Assembly: GCA_003278095.1 (NCBI GenBank)
Contig: QCHB01000002.1
Location: 1 to 64,000, forward strand
Length of the DNA: 64,000 nucleotides
Source: SAR116 cluster bacterium AG-390-L20
GTDB lineage: Bacteria > Pseudomonadota > Alphaproteobacteria > Puniceispirillales > Marisalimonadaceae
Direction of reading: 5' to 3'
Position 1 is the stretch's first letter, and each line of letters starts with the position of its first letter. A program made the position numbers and the translations under genes. Shown here piece by piece: positions 46,179-55,255 of the stretch. Under the pieces are notes generated by a model. That model had not been told where the DNA came from and did not search any database. It saw only the letters and a list, made by a program, of their open reading frames with translations.

Positions 46179-46959
46179 TACATTAATTGAGGATTTTTCC
46201 ACTGAGGGTGCAGTTTTATTTAAAGGAATATTTTTAGATTGGCTTGACCCACTTAGAATTGGTGTTGATAAATTAATTCAAAATCCTAGTGTTAGAGAAA
46301 GGTCATATACTCCTGAGGATGGAACGGCTTCATTTTTTCAAGATTTAGTTAATTGGGATAGAATACCGGAATTTAAAGATTTTATTTTTAAATCAAAAAT
46401 TGGATTTTATGCTGCAAAATTAATGAAGTCCAAAAAATCAAGATTTTTTCATGATCATGTTTTAGTTAAGGAACCTGGTTCGTCTATTGTAACTCCATGG
46501 CATCAAGATAAACCATATTATTGTGTTGATGGTAAACAGAGTGTCAGTTTTTGGATTGCTCTAGATGACATTTCAAAAGAAGGTTGTTTAGAGTGCATAG
46601 CCGGCTCACATTTATCGAATATATTACATAAGCCCAAAAGATTTAATGGGAATGATTTGTACGAAAATGATAACTCTAAGGAAGTACCGGATATTAATTC
46701 AAATAGAAAAGATTACAAAATATTAAGTTGGGACATTAAAGCAGGTGACGCTGTTGCTTTTGACTTTAGAACACTTCATGGAGCTTCAGAAAATATTAAC
46801 AAAAATAGCAGAAGAAGAGTGTTTTCAGCAAGAATTGTTGGTGATGATGCATTTTTTGTGGATAGACAAGGTAAAGGCTCACCACCCTTTGAAAATATTA
46901 AGCTTAAAACTGGTGATAAATTAACAGGAAGAGAGTTTCCTATTATTTATAAAGTCTGA
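46162..46959 (+). CDS. Phytanoyl-CoA dioxygenase family protein
   Basis: An Fe(II)/2-oxoglutarate-type dioxygenase of 265 residues. I chose ATG 46162 (GGAAG just upstream), which overlaps the flavin reductase gene by 17 bases. The ORF extends further upstream without family similarity. Metal ligands are visible as His-x-Asp in TPWHQDKPYY and the distal His in RTLHGASEN. The 2-oxoglutarate-binding Arg is likely in SRRRVFSARIVGDD. The substrate is unknown. Its 3' end overlaps the convergent BtuF-like gene by 39 bases. Confidence 0.83.
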   Translation: MEFIDNTLIEDFSTEGAVLFKGIFLDWLDPLRIGVDKLIQNPSVRERSYTPEDGTASFFQDLVNWDRIPEFKDFIFKSKIGFYAAKLMKSKKSRFFHDHVLVKEPGSSIVTPWHQDKPYYCVDGKQSVSFWIALDDISKEGCLECIAGSHLSNILHKPKRFNGNDLYENDNSKEVPDINSNRKDYKILSWDIKAGDAVAFDFRTLHGASENINKNSRRRVFSARIVGDDAFFVDRQGKGSPPFENIKLKTGDKLTGREFPIIYKV

Positions 46960-47847
46960 TTTTTTACAATGAAATTTTGGGTTTGTATCTGAAATGGCAT
47001 TACTCAACTGAATTACACCGTCTAAAACTCTTAAAGACGGTCGGCTGAAGTAAGAATTAGAATCAAATGCATATACTCTTTGTTTTTGAATTGCTTCAAT
47101 ATGATTAATCCTTTCATCAAGATAAATATTTTCTGCAAAAGATTTATTTTCTTCAAGGTTATAACCACAACAAATTATCCCAATAAAGTCTGGATTTAGA
47201 TCTGCTATATCTTTAGGTGTGATTTCTATAGATTTTTCTCCTTTATTACCTATACATGACAAAAATCCTGCCATTTCTATTTGTTCAGGTATCCAGTGCC
47301 CTGGTGTAAAATAAGGGTCTATCCATTCAAGTAGAAGAACAGTTTTATTTGTTCTTTTCCTTGTAACTTGTTTTTTTTTGAGTTTCGCTTCAGCAATTAT
47401 TTTTTTAGCAGTTTCCTCTTTATTGACTGCTATGCCTATCATCAAAATATCTGAACAAATTTCGTCAAAGGTTGTTCCATTTAGTGAGATAATTTTTGTC
47501 TTAGATTTAAGAGTACATAAGTTGTTTTTTAATGTTGCTTGAATAACGTTTTCTGAGATAGAGCAAACATCACATAGTCCTTGAGTAATTATTAGGTCGG
47601 GATTGATTTTAAGTATTTCATCGTTATCCACTTGATAAAGAGGAATGTCATTCTTAACAGCCTTTTTAACTAATTTATCAATTGAACTTTGGTTCAAATT
47701 GTTTGGTATAATACTTGAAGTGACTTTTTTAATTCCTCTAATTAAGTCTGGATAATCACACTCATGACTTACTGCGTATAAATAATTAGATAATCCCATA
47801 TCACAAATAATTTCTGAAGCTGAAGGAAGTAAACTAACAATTTTCAT
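46921..47847 (-). CDS. BtuF-like (cobalamin-binding/periplasmic-type) protein without signal peptide
   Basis: A 308-residue protein of the helical-backbone substrate-binding fold. It starts MKIVSLLPSASEIICDMGLS, typical of the BtuF-like cobalamin-binding subgroup, and contains LIITQGLCDVCSIS, WIDPYFTPGHWIPEQIEMAG and NPDFIGIICCGYN. No signal peptide is seen and no BtuC/BtuD genes are near, so export and transport are uncertain. It follows a 75-residue hypothetical gene by 2 bases. Confidence 0.8.
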   Translation of the reverse strand: MKIVSLLPSASEIICDMGLSNYLYAVSHECDYPDLIRGIKKVTSSIIPNNLNQSSIDKLVKKAVKNDIPLYQVDNDEILKINPDLIITQGLCDVCSISENVIQATLKNNLCTLKSKTKIISLNGTTFDEICSDILMIGIAVNKEETAKKIIAEAKLKKKQVTRKRTNKTVLLLEWIDPYFTPGHWIPEQIEMAGFLSCIGNKGEKSIEITPKDIADLNPDFIGIICCGYNLEENKSFAENIYLDERINHIEAIQKQRVYAFDSNSYFSRPSLRVLDGVIQLSNAISDTNPKFHCKKSDFINNRKLSSC

Positions 47848-47849
47848 TT

Positions 47850-48077
47850 TTATTTAAACCAAACAATAGTTTTCTTTGCGTCATGATAAGCATCGTCTTT
47901 ATTTGAAAAAACCTTATAATCATAATTACCAATTCTATACCATTCTGAAGTATTTTCTGGATCTTTTCTATATTCTTGATAACCAAAGGTTTTATTATTT
48001 CTAATAAAGAAATCAATGCATAGATTATTGTCATCATTATTTATTGAATTTATTACAACTTGATCCTTAATTTTCAA
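47850..48077 (-). CDS. Small hypothetical protein (75 aa)
   Basis: A soluble 75-residue protein with several aromatic and acidic residues (SEWYRIGNYDYKVFSNKDDA). No family recognised. It is probably real because it ends 2 bases before the BtuF-like gene in the same direction and is divergent from tauE. The function is unknown. Confidence 0.6.
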   Translation of the reverse strand: MKIKDQVVINSINNDDNNLCIDFFIRNNKTFGYQEYRKDPENTSEWYRIGNYDYKVFSNKDDAYHDAKKTIVWFK

Positions 48078-48188
48078 TTTGAAAGTTCTCTCTTTTGTTT
48101 TTATTTGTTTTATAATTTGATTTTATCAAATAATGTCACAGCTTTACAAATTAAATTTATTCTAAATTATTTAAACTAGGCATCTTAA

Positions 48189-48920
48189 ATGCTTGAACTA
48201 TCTTTATCAGAAAATATTATTCTAGCAGTTCTATCATTTTTTACAGCCTTGATGACATCAATAGCAGGGGCAGGTGGAGGTTCGGTACTATTAGCTGCCA
48301 TGCTTCAGTTTATGAATCCAGCAGAAGCAATACCAGTACATGGAGTTATTCAATTTACCTCAAATATAACAAGAACATGGCTTTTAAGGAAATTTGTAAA
48401 TTGGAATATAATATTTAAGTTTTCATTATTGTTACCTATTGGAATATTTATAGGTCTTAAAATTTTTCAAAATATAGATGGTGATAATATTAAAAATTTA
48501 ATTGGATTTTTTATATTACTTGCACTTGGAATTCAGAATTTAAAAATTATAAACAGTTTAAAAGTTCCTACAAATTTATATTTAATAGTTGGTTTTTTTA
48601 CAGGTATTCTAAACATATTAGTGGGCGTAATTGCTCCTCTTTTAGCTGTTATTGTAAAACAAAGCATTTTAGAAAAAAAATCTATTGTGGGCACTTTAGG
48701 TTATTTTGGATTAATCGGTAATTTAATAAAAACAATAGGGTTTACATTTATTGGATTCTCTTTTTTTGAATATATAGACACTTTTTTAATGATATTACCA
48801 GCAACGTTAATTGGAAGTAGAATCGGTCAGTTATTACTTTTGAAAATTAGTAACAAAATATTCATGAGAATTTTCCAATTAGTATTAATCTTTTTAGCAA
48901 TAAGACTTCTTATTATTTAA
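48189..48920 (+). CDS. TauE/SafE-family sulfite exporter-like membrane protein
   Basis: This 243-residue membrane protein has eight or so hydrophobic segments. The first repeat motif TSIAGAGGGSVLLAAML with PVHGVIQFTSN and the second repeat starting TGILNILVGVIAPLLA mark the TauE/SafE family, which moves sulfonates, sulfite or other organic anions. It lies upstream of the TAXI TRAP genes in the same direction but 86 bases away from them. Confidence 0.85.
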   Translation: MLELSLSENIILAVLSFFTALMTSIAGAGGGSVLLAAMLQFMNPAEAIPVHGVIQFTSNITRTWLLRKFVNWNIIFKFSLLLPIGIFIGLKIFQNIDGDNIKNLIGFFILLALGIQNLKIINSLKVPTNLYLIVGFFTGILNILVGVIAPLLAVIVKQSILEKKSIVGTLGYFGLIGNLIKTIGFTFIGFSFFEYIDTFLMILPATLIGSRIGQLLLLKISNKIFMRIFQLVLIFLAIRLLII

Positions 48921-49006
48921 TTAATTAAAAATTTACTAGTATCAATTTGATTATTTAAAAAGAAGATGTAATCTTGTACTTAATATTAAAACAAGGAGGA
49001 ATTAAT

Positions 49007-50155
49007 ATGAAAAAATTTTGTTTTTACTTTTCTTTTTTAGCTTTAGTAATTTCTTTTAATGTATCAAATTCTATTGCTGATAAATTACCTAAAAACATTT
49101 CTTGGACCGCATACGGAACAACTTCATCAGGTTATGCTCAATCTGTTGGTATTGGTCAAATGCTAAAAAAAAATTACGGTACGGATTTAAGAATAATACC
49201 TGGTAAAAATGATGTTTCTAGAATGGTCCCACTTAAAGCGGGACAAGCAGAAATATGCGCATGTGGAATAGCAAGTTTATTTGCGCAAGAGGGCGTGTTT
49301 ATGTTTGCAGATAAAAAATGGGGACCAATGAAAGTTTACAATATGTTCAATAATATTGGAAGAAATGGTCAAACAGTAGCTACTGCTGCCGATGCAAACA
49401 TTAAAACAATGGCTGATCTAAAAGGGAAAAGAGTTACTTGGGTAAAAGGATCTCCAGCTCTTAACGGGAACATGGCAGGTTTTTTAGCGTTTGGTGGCCT
49501 AACATGGGATGATGTTATTAAGGTAGAGGTTTCTGGTTACGGAGCATCGGCTAATGCAGTTATAAATGGTCAAGCAGATGCAAGTATGGGTTCTTCTGTA
49601 AGTAGTATTTTTAATAAAACAAATGCTTCACCTAGAGGTCTTTTCTTTCCACCAATGCCACATAACGATGAAGTAAGTTGGAAAAGAGCAATAGCTACAG
49701 CTCCCCATTTTGCTAAAGCAGTTGTAACAAACTTTGTAGGATCTTCCGATAGTAATAAATCTTTTGAAGGAATGAATTACCCTTATCCAATTTTTGTTAC
49801 ATTGGAAACAACCTCTGAAGATTTATCATATCATCTGACTGAAGCTGTTATGAATAATTACGACCAATTTAAAGATTCTGGACCAGGAATGGATGGATAT
49901 CAATTGTCAAATCAAAATTTTAGTTGGATTTTTCCATATCATCCAGGAGCAGTTAAGTTTTACAAAAAGAAAGGTGTTTGGACATCAAAGCATGACAAAC
50001 ATAACGCAAACTTAATAAAAAGACAGGATATCTTAGCTAAAGCTTGGCAGAAAACTCTAAAGACAAATTTATCTGGTGATGCTTTTAAGAAAAAATGGCT
50101 TGAAAATAGAGCATCTGGTTTAAAAGCTGCTGGTATGCCAAATGCATATAATTAA
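49007..50155 (+). CDS. TRAP transporter solute-binding protein, TAXI family
   Basis: A periplasmic receptor of about 382 residues. ATG 49007 has an ideal AAGGAGG 8 bases upstream. The longer open frame to 48974 is not used. The N-terminus is a Sec signal (FYFSFLALVISFNVSNSIA). The mature protein has the TAXI-type opening ISWTAYGTTSSGYAQSVGIG, then RMVPLKAGQAEICACGIASL and DLKGKRVTWVKGSPALNG. It is followed by the fused permease gene and the pair forms a sodium-driven importer, probably for an organic acid. Confidence 0.9.
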   Translation: MKKFCFYFSFLALVISFNVSNSIADKLPKNISWTAYGTTSSGYAQSVGIGQMLKKNYGTDLRIIPGKNDVSRMVPLKAGQAEICACGIASLFAQEGVFMFADKKWGPMKVYNMFNNIGRNGQTVATAADANIKTMADLKGKRVTWVKGSPALNGNMAGFLAFGGLTWDDVIKVEVSGYGASANAVINGQADASMGSSVSSIFNKTNASPRGLFFPPMPHNDEVSWKRAIATAPHFAKAVVTNFVGSSDSNKSFEGMNYPYPIFVTLETTSEDLSYHLTEAVMNNYDQFKDSGPGMDGYQLSNQNFSWIFPYHPGAVKFYKKKGVWTSKHDKHNANLIKRQDILAKAWQKTLKTNLSGDAFKKKWLENRASGLKAAGMPNAYN

Positions 50156-50166
50156 AAAATAAATCT

Positions 50167-50195
50167 GATAAGGTAAAACTAAGTTTTACCTTATC
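50167..50195 (+). other. 13-bp perfect hairpin between TAXI binding protein and TRAP permease
   Basis: GATAAGGTAAAAC, loop TAA, then GTTTTACCTTATC. It lies 11 bases after the receptor stop and 17 before the permease ATG. There is no T-run after it, so it is more likely an mRNA stabiliser for the upstream gene than a terminator. Confidence 0.7.
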
Positions 50196-50211
50196 AAAAT
50201 CGGAATTAATT

Positions 50212-52179
50212 ATGTCCAAAAACCAACTAGAAGATTCTTTAATTAGAAACAGGGCTCCAAACAATATCTCCAATTATATTTTAAGGTTTGCCGCCATATT
50301 ATCTTCTTTTCTTTCAATTTACATGTTGTTCGGTGTTGGTAATTTTTTAAATACTTATGTGCTGCTGGATACTGAGTATCTCTATGCTATGATTGCTTTA
50401 TTATTACCTTTACCATTTATTGTATATCATCCCACTCCCAGGAGAGGAAATAAAATACCCTGGTATGATATAATTTTTGCCGCCTCTACGTTTATAATTG
50501 CAAGTTATTTTTGTTACAGTGGTTCATTAATTTTAGAAGAGGGGTGGGAATATCTTGCACCAACATATGCAAAAATAATGGCATTTATTTTATGGGGTTT
50601 GGTTTTAGAGGCTAGTAGAAGAGCTGGTGGAAATGCAATTTTTATTATTTGTTTAATTATTTCTATTTACCCAGCAATTTCAACTTTTCTACCTGGGTTT
50701 TTAAGCGCGCCAGCCCAACCATGGGATACTACCGCTACATTTCATATTTTTGGTACAGAAAGCATTATGGGCATACCAATGACTGCATTTGCAACCCTAG
50801 TTGTTGGTTTTTTAATTTTTGGAGTAGCTCTTCAGCATACTGGAGGTGGGTCTTTTTTTTTAAATTTAGCTTTTGCACTTTTGGGTACTAGAAGAGGTGG
50901 ACCTGCAAAAGTTTCAATTTTTTCTTCTGGTCTAATGGGTTCAATGAGTGGAAGTGTAATTACAAACGTTTTAACTACTGGTGTCCTTTCTATCCCCGCA
51001 ATGAAAAAAACTGGCTTCAAATCCTCTTATGCAGCAGGTGTCGAGGCATGTGCATCTACAGGTGGAGTATTAATGCCTCCAGTCATGGGAGCAACTGCTT
51101 TTGTGATGGCAACTTTTTTAGAGGTCCCATACTCTGAGATTATTATTGCAGCTGCTTTTCCTTCTATATTGTATTATTTTGGTCTTTTTATGCAAATAGA
51201 CGCGTACGCAGCAAGAAATCACCTTAAAGGTTTACCTGCAAAAGAACTTCCATCCATTAAAAAGGTTTTAAAAGAAGGTTGGTATTTTGTATTTGTATTT
51301 GTAATGTTAATTTTAATGTTATTGTATATGCAAAGAGAAGCACAAGCTCCTTACTATGCTACAGCTACATTATTAATAATCAATCAAATTGTAAAAATAC
51401 ACAGGTGGAACTCCAAAAAATTTCTTCATTTCATAGAAAGCGTAGGTAGATTATTTGCGGAACTTGCTGGTATTCTAGTTGCAATTGGCCTCATTATTGG
51501 TTCACTAACTTTTACTGGTAAAATTGGTACTATTACATACGCGCTTGTAGATTTTGCAGGTGATTCTATAATTATTTTACTTATTATGGGTGCTCTTACT
51601 AGTTTTATACTAGGTATTGGGATGACAGTAACTGCAGCTTATTTGTTTCTGGCAGTAACTCTTGCTCCTGCACTAACAGGTAGTGGATTAGATAAAGTAG
51701 CTGTTCATTTATTTATGTTATATTGGGGAATGATATCATTTATAACTCCGCCAGTTGCTATAGGTGCATTTGCCGCTGCATCAGTTGCTGGTGCAAATGG
51801 AATAAGAACAGGCGTAGAAGCAATGAAATTAGGTAGTGTTATTTATTTCATTCCATTCTTTTTTGTTCTAAATCCTGCACTAATAGGTAGAGGATCGGTG
51901 CTCGAAATTTTTACTGTTTTCTTTTCTGCTATTGCTGGAATTATTCTTATTTCAAGCTCTTTACAAGGATATTTAGTTGGAATAGGAAATCTTAAAAACT
52001 CAAGATACTTAGAATGGCCAATAAGAATCATGCTTGGATTTTCAGGTATATTAATGGCCCTTCCAGGTGGAGATGTTACAGGGTATTCAAATTATGAAAT
52101 TAATTTTTTTGCGATTTTATTATTTTCTATACCAATCACGTATTTATTATTTTTAAAGTTTAATAATAGATTTAATTAA
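50212..52179 (+). CDS. TRAP transporter permease, fused DctQ/DctM subunits
   Basis: A 655-residue membrane protein. The first 200 residues carry the small-permease-like region (about four to six spans), and the rest is the large DctM-type pore with ASTGGVLMPPVMGATAFVMA and GIGMTVTAAYLFLAVTLAPA. Segments LMGSMSGSVITNVLTTGVLS and SFITPPVAIGAFAAASVAGA are hallmarks of the 4TM/12TM TRAP fusion that partners TAXI receptors. Confidence 0.9.
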   Translation: MSKNQLEDSLIRNRAPNNISNYILRFAAILSSFLSIYMLFGVGNFLNTYVLLDTEYLYAMIALLLPLPFIVYHPTPRRGNKIPWYDIIFAASTFIIASYFCYSGSLILEEGWEYLAPTYAKIMAFILWGLVLEASRRAGGNAIFIICLIISIYPAISTFLPGFLSAPAQPWDTTATFHIFGTESIMGIPMTAFATLVVGFLIFGVALQHTGGGSFFLNLAFALLGTRRGGPAKVSIFSSGLMGSMSGSVITNVLTTGVLSIPAMKKTGFKSSYAAGVEACASTGGVLMPPVMGATAFVMATFLEVPYSEIIIAAAFPSILYYFGLFMQIDAYAARNHLKGLPAKELPSIKKVLKEGWYFVFVFVMLILMLLYMQREAQAPYYATATLLIINQIVKIHRWNSKKFLHFIESVGRLFAELAGILVAIGLIIGSLTFTGKIGTITYALVDFAGDSIIILLIMGALTSFILGIGMTVTAAYLFLAVTLAPALTGSGLDKVAVHLFMLYWGMISFITPPVAIGAFAAASVAGANGIRTGVEAMKLGSVIYFIPFFFVLNPALIGRGSVLEIFTVFFSAIAGIILISSSLQGYLVGIGNLKNSRYLEWPIRIMLGFSGILMALPGGDVTGYSNYEINFFAILLFSIPITYLLFLKFNNRFN

Positions 52180-52221
52180 AATTTATTATTAAAAATAAAA
52201 TATTATATTTATAAACTATTT

Positions 52222-53094
52222 TTAAATTAAATTGTTCTTTTCGATTTTTTTGGCGACGGCTAAGATTCTATACATTTCTCTTAAGACAGGTTTTTCAATA
52301 AGTTTTCCTTCAATAACTACAAGCCCAGTATTTGCTTTCTCAAAAGTTGAAGTAATTTTTTTAGCTCTTTGAATAATTTCCTCTGAAGGAGTAAATACTT
52401 CATTTAAGATTGGAATTTGTTTTGGGTGTATTGACCCTTTGCCGCTAAAGCCTAGTCCCTTTGCTTTAATTGCTTCTTGTTTCATTCCTTCGGGGTCATC
52501 TAAGTCTAGAAAAGGAACGTCTATGGCATCAATTCCAGCAGATGAAGCTGCATGTACTATTCTTGACCTGGCATATAGTAAAGGTTCCCATTTATTTTCA
52601 CACCTTAATTCAGCTGACATGTCTACTCCACCAAAAAATAGAGCATCAATTCTGTTAGAGCAATTAGCTATATCGTATGCTTTTTCAAGTCCTTCATTAG
52701 TTTCAATAATAATGTGTAGTCTACAATTATGCCTTTTTTCAGTGAGCAAACTATCTAATAGGACGATTTCCTCAGAACTTTTAACTTTCGGGATCATTAA
52801 AGCAGGGGGAGGGGTCTTTGTATTTAAGATAGCTTGTACATCGTCTATACCAAATTTTTCTCTAAGGGAATTAATTCTAAGTATCCTCTCTATACCATCA
52901 TGATTTTGTTTTGTTTCAAATAACTTTATCGCTAATTCTCTAGCTAAATTTTTGTCTTGGGGAGCAATTCCATCCTCTAATTCAACACACACCATATCTG
53001 TCCCAGATTTAATAGCTTTTGGAAACATTTCTGGTTTTAGACCCGGAGTGAAGATAAAACTCCTTCTCGATTGAATTAAGTTATGACTATCCAT
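52222..53094 (-). CDS. CitE-like CoA ester lyase (HpcH/HpaI aldolase family)
   Basis: A 290-residue TIM-barrel enzyme starting with RRSFIFTPGLKPEMFPKAIK. The metal/substrate residues sit in VCVELEDGIAPQDK, IIETNEGLEKAYDIA, FFGGVDMSAELR and SGKGSIHPKQIPILNEVF. These identify a citrate-lyase-beta/malyl-CoA-lyase type protein that cleaves or forms 3-hydroxyacyl-CoA esters such as malyl-, citramalyl- or beta-methylmalyl-CoA. Convergent with the TRAP operon; overlaps the upstream methyltransferase gene by 8 bases. Confidence 0.85.
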   Translation of the reverse strand: MDSHNLIQSRRSFIFTPGLKPEMFPKAIKSGTDMVCVELEDGIAPQDKNLARELAIKLFETKQNHDGIERILRINSLREKFGIDDVQAILNTKTPPPALMIPKVKSSEEIVLLDSLLTEKRHNCRLHIIIETNEGLEKAYDIANCSNRIDALFFGGVDMSAELRCENKWEPLLYARSRIVHAASSAGIDAIDVPFLDLDDPEGMKQEAIKAKGLGFSGKGSIHPKQIPILNEVFTPSEEIIQRAKKITSTFEKANTGLVVIEGKLIEKPVLREMYRILAVAKKIEKNNLI

Positions 53095-53758
53095 TTTTCA
53101 CCTTTCTTAAATAAATCGCGTGATATACTTTTTGCTCATTCTTTGAATCTACAAATTCTGTATTAACCAAAAAACCAACCTTTTCAAATGCTCTAACTAC
53201 TTCGTTTAAGTCTTTATTAGGAGCAACTTTATCATCAAAATTTTTAATTCCTTTAAATTTACATGCTAAGAGACCAACTCCATCAAATTTCAAAATCCTA
53301 TAAAATTCTTTTGCATATTCAGAAAGTGGATATAAAAAATAAATTACATTGATAGCTAGAAGTTTTGTAAATGTGTTATCTTTTATAATGTCTCCCAATT
53401 GCTTCGCATCGTTTGAAAAAAAAACTACTTTTTGATTACTAAATTTTTGAATTAATTGATTACGAAACTTTTCGCTGACTTCTATGGAAGTAATTTTTTT
53501 ATTAGTTAGTTGAAGTATTTTTTCAATTGCTTGTCCGTTTCCAGATCCTATCTCTATAACTTCGTCATTATTTCTTACATCAAGCTTTTTAACTGAGTCA
53601 TTAATTATAAACTCGTTAAAATTGATCATTAAATGTTTTGCAATGTTACCAAGAAATCCATCGCTGGGACTTCTCATATTTTTTGTCATCAATTTTGTGT
53701 GTTTTATTTGAGAGTAGATTAATAAATAAACATAAAATTTAATTTTATTTATTTTCAT
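53087..53758 (-). CDS. Class I SAM-dependent methyltransferase
   Basis: A 223-residue protein with motif I VIEIGSGNGQAIEKIL, post-I ITSIEVSEKF and TKLLAINVIYFLYPLSEYAK. The ATG at 53758 follows GGAGAG and sits directly after the hydrolase stop, so I keep it. An internal ATG at 53689 (MTKNMRSPSDGFLG) would match the usual family length better. Substrate unknown. Confidence 0.78.
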   Translation of the reverse strand: MKINKIKFYVYLLIYSQIKHTKLMTKNMRSPSDGFLGNIAKHLMINFNEFIINDSVKKLDVRNNDEVIEIGSGNGQAIEKILQLTNKKITSIEVSEKFRNQLIQKFSNQKVVFFSNDAKQLGDIIKDNTFTKLLAINVIYFLYPLSEYAKEFYRILKFDGVGLLACKFKGIKNFDDKVAPNKDLNEVVRAFEKVGFLVNTEFVDSKNEQKVYHAIYLRKVKNG

Positions 53759-54556
53759 TCAACTCTCCAAAAATGACCTTAAATTATGGTTGAATAATTC
53801 TGGTTTCTCAATATTTATTAAATGACCAGCCTCTGGAATAATTTTGATATAACTATTTTTAATTTCTTTCATAATTTCCTTAGACATTGAAGGAGGTGTT
53901 AGACTGTCAAGTTCACCAACCATTATTAATGTAGGTACATTAATTGTTTTAAAAACATGACGATGTTCTGTTCTCATAGAGGTATCAATTGTTTTTAAAT
54001 AACTGTCTTTATGAAGTAGAGACATTGAATCAACTAGTTGCTTAAAAGCAGAAGAATTTTTCATGTCACCAATCAATGTTTTAGCAACTATAGGAGCTAT
54101 ATCTTTAGGTTCTTTTCCTTTTAATAGGGGCTCTTTTCTTAAATTTATAAATCTTTCCATATCTTTTTTACTAAGGTTTGATAAACCAAAATGTGTGTCA
54201 CACAAAGTAAGTGTTTTGACATAGTTAGAATATTTTTCATAAAATAAAGTTGCAATTTGTCCACCCATTGAAAGTCCAACAATATGAGCTTTATCTTTAT
54301 TAAAAAAATCTAAAACTTTTTTTAAGTCGTCTAATATGTCATCAAATTTTAGTGCCCCCTCATAATCATCGCTTTCACCATACCCTCTTGTATCCCATGC
54401 AACTGACAAAAACTTATCAGAAAAAAAATAAAGGTTATCTTCCCAGTTCTTTTTATTTCCTCCAATTCCATGAAGAAAAATTAACATTTCCCCCTCACCA
54501 GCATAGTCAACTGAGATTGAAGGGCTTTTACCAATTTTAATACTCTTGACGTTCAT
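53759..54556 (-). CDS. Alpha/beta hydrolase (3-oxoadipate enol-lactonase-like)
   Basis: A 265-residue hydrolase with FLHGIGGNKKNWE, WDTRGYGESDD, nucleophile Ser96 in VGLSMGGQIA, Asp217 in VGELDSLTPP and His245 in EAGHLINIEKP. The pattern resembles PcaD/carboxylesterase-type enzymes of aromatic catabolism. It sits in a chain of five minus-strand genes (DUF924, hydrolase, methyltransferase, CitE-like). The substrate is unknown. Confidence 0.83.
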   Translation of the reverse strand: MNVKSIKIGKSPSISVDYAGEGEMLIFLHGIGGNKKNWEDNLYFFSDKFLSVAWDTRGYGESDDYEGALKFDDILDDLKKVLDFFNKDKAHIVGLSMGGQIATLFYEKYSNYVKTLTLCDTHFGLSNLSKKDMERFINLRKEPLLKGKEPKDIAPIVAKTLIGDMKNSSAFKQLVDSMSLLHKDSYLKTIDTSMRTEHRHVFKTINVPTLIMVGELDSLTPPSMSKEIMKEIKNSYIKIIPEAGHLINIEKPELFNHNLRSFLES

Positions 54557-54561
54557 ATAAT

Positions 54562-55104
54562 TTAAAACCTACTTCCAGGCGATTTTAGAAACTCTATTTC
54601 CGATTCACTTGATTTTCTACCTAATATTTTATTTCTGTGAGGAAACCTTGAAAATTTTTCTATAATTTTTTTGTGTTTCAAAGCGTATTTGAATGTATTT
54701 TCATTAGTAAACTTTTTAAAAAAAGGCAAGCCAAGTTCATGGTCAATTATATTTTCACTATGCATAATTGGCATTAAAAAAAAACTATTATAGTGAAATT
54801 TACATTCTATAAGAAAATTATTTTCAATAGCAGTTTTAGATAATTCTAAAGCTTTTTTATCACCCTCAAATGCCTTAGGATTATTTCTGAAAACATTTCT
54901 TGTGAACTGATCTAGAACAAGAATATAAGAAAGATAATTATCATAAGATATTGAAATTTGTTCGATATTAATCTTCAAACATATTTCTATATTTTTTTTA
55001 AATTTTGTCCTTAACAGTTGATCAAAACTATCACTTTTTTTGAACCACATATTAGGTGTACATTGAACGAACCAAAAATCTAGAATTAATTTGGTATCAA
55101 TCAC
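54562..55104 (-). CDS. DUF924 family protein
   Basis: A 180-residue protein starting at GTG 55104 and opening ILDFWFV. It contains MWFKKSDSFDQLLRTKF and LSYILVLDQFTRNVFRN, then FFLMPIMHSENIIDHELGL and FPHRNKILGRKSSESEIEFL. These are the markers of DUF924, a widely distributed alpha-helical family of unknown function. The start overlaps the end of the small upstream gene by 8 bases. Confidence 0.82.
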   Translation of the reverse strand: MIDTKLILDFWFVQCTPNMWFKKSDSFDQLLRTKFKKNIEICLKINIEQISISYDNYLSYILVLDQFTRNVFRNNPKAFEGDKKALELSKTAIENNFLIECKFHYNSFFLMPIMHSENIIDHELGLPFFKKFTNENTFKYALKHKKIIEKFSRFPHRNKILGRKSSESEIEFLKSPGSRF

Positions 55105-55255
55105 TATTTAAACTTCTTAAAATTTTACCAATCTCTTTTCCCATTTCTTCTTGACCAAAAAAAGGAGCCTTTTCACAAGCTTCTGCAAGATAATTAAAAT
55201 TTTTTGTTTCTAGGTATTTTGTCCATAGAAGACGCATTTGATTTTCAATATTCAT
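55097..55255 (-). CDS. Small hypothetical protein (52 aa) between MFS carrier and DUF924
   Basis: An ATG frame at 55255 encodes 52 residues (MNIENQMRLLWTKYLETKNF...). It overlaps the MFS stop by 11 bases and the DUF924 start by 8 bases, filling the gap exactly in the same direction. The peptide has no membrane segment and looks alpha-helical. The tight coupling argues that it is real. No family recognised. Confidence 0.5.
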   Translation of the reverse strand: MNIENQMRLLWTKYLETKNFNYLAEACEKAPFFGQEEMGKEIGKILRSLNSD

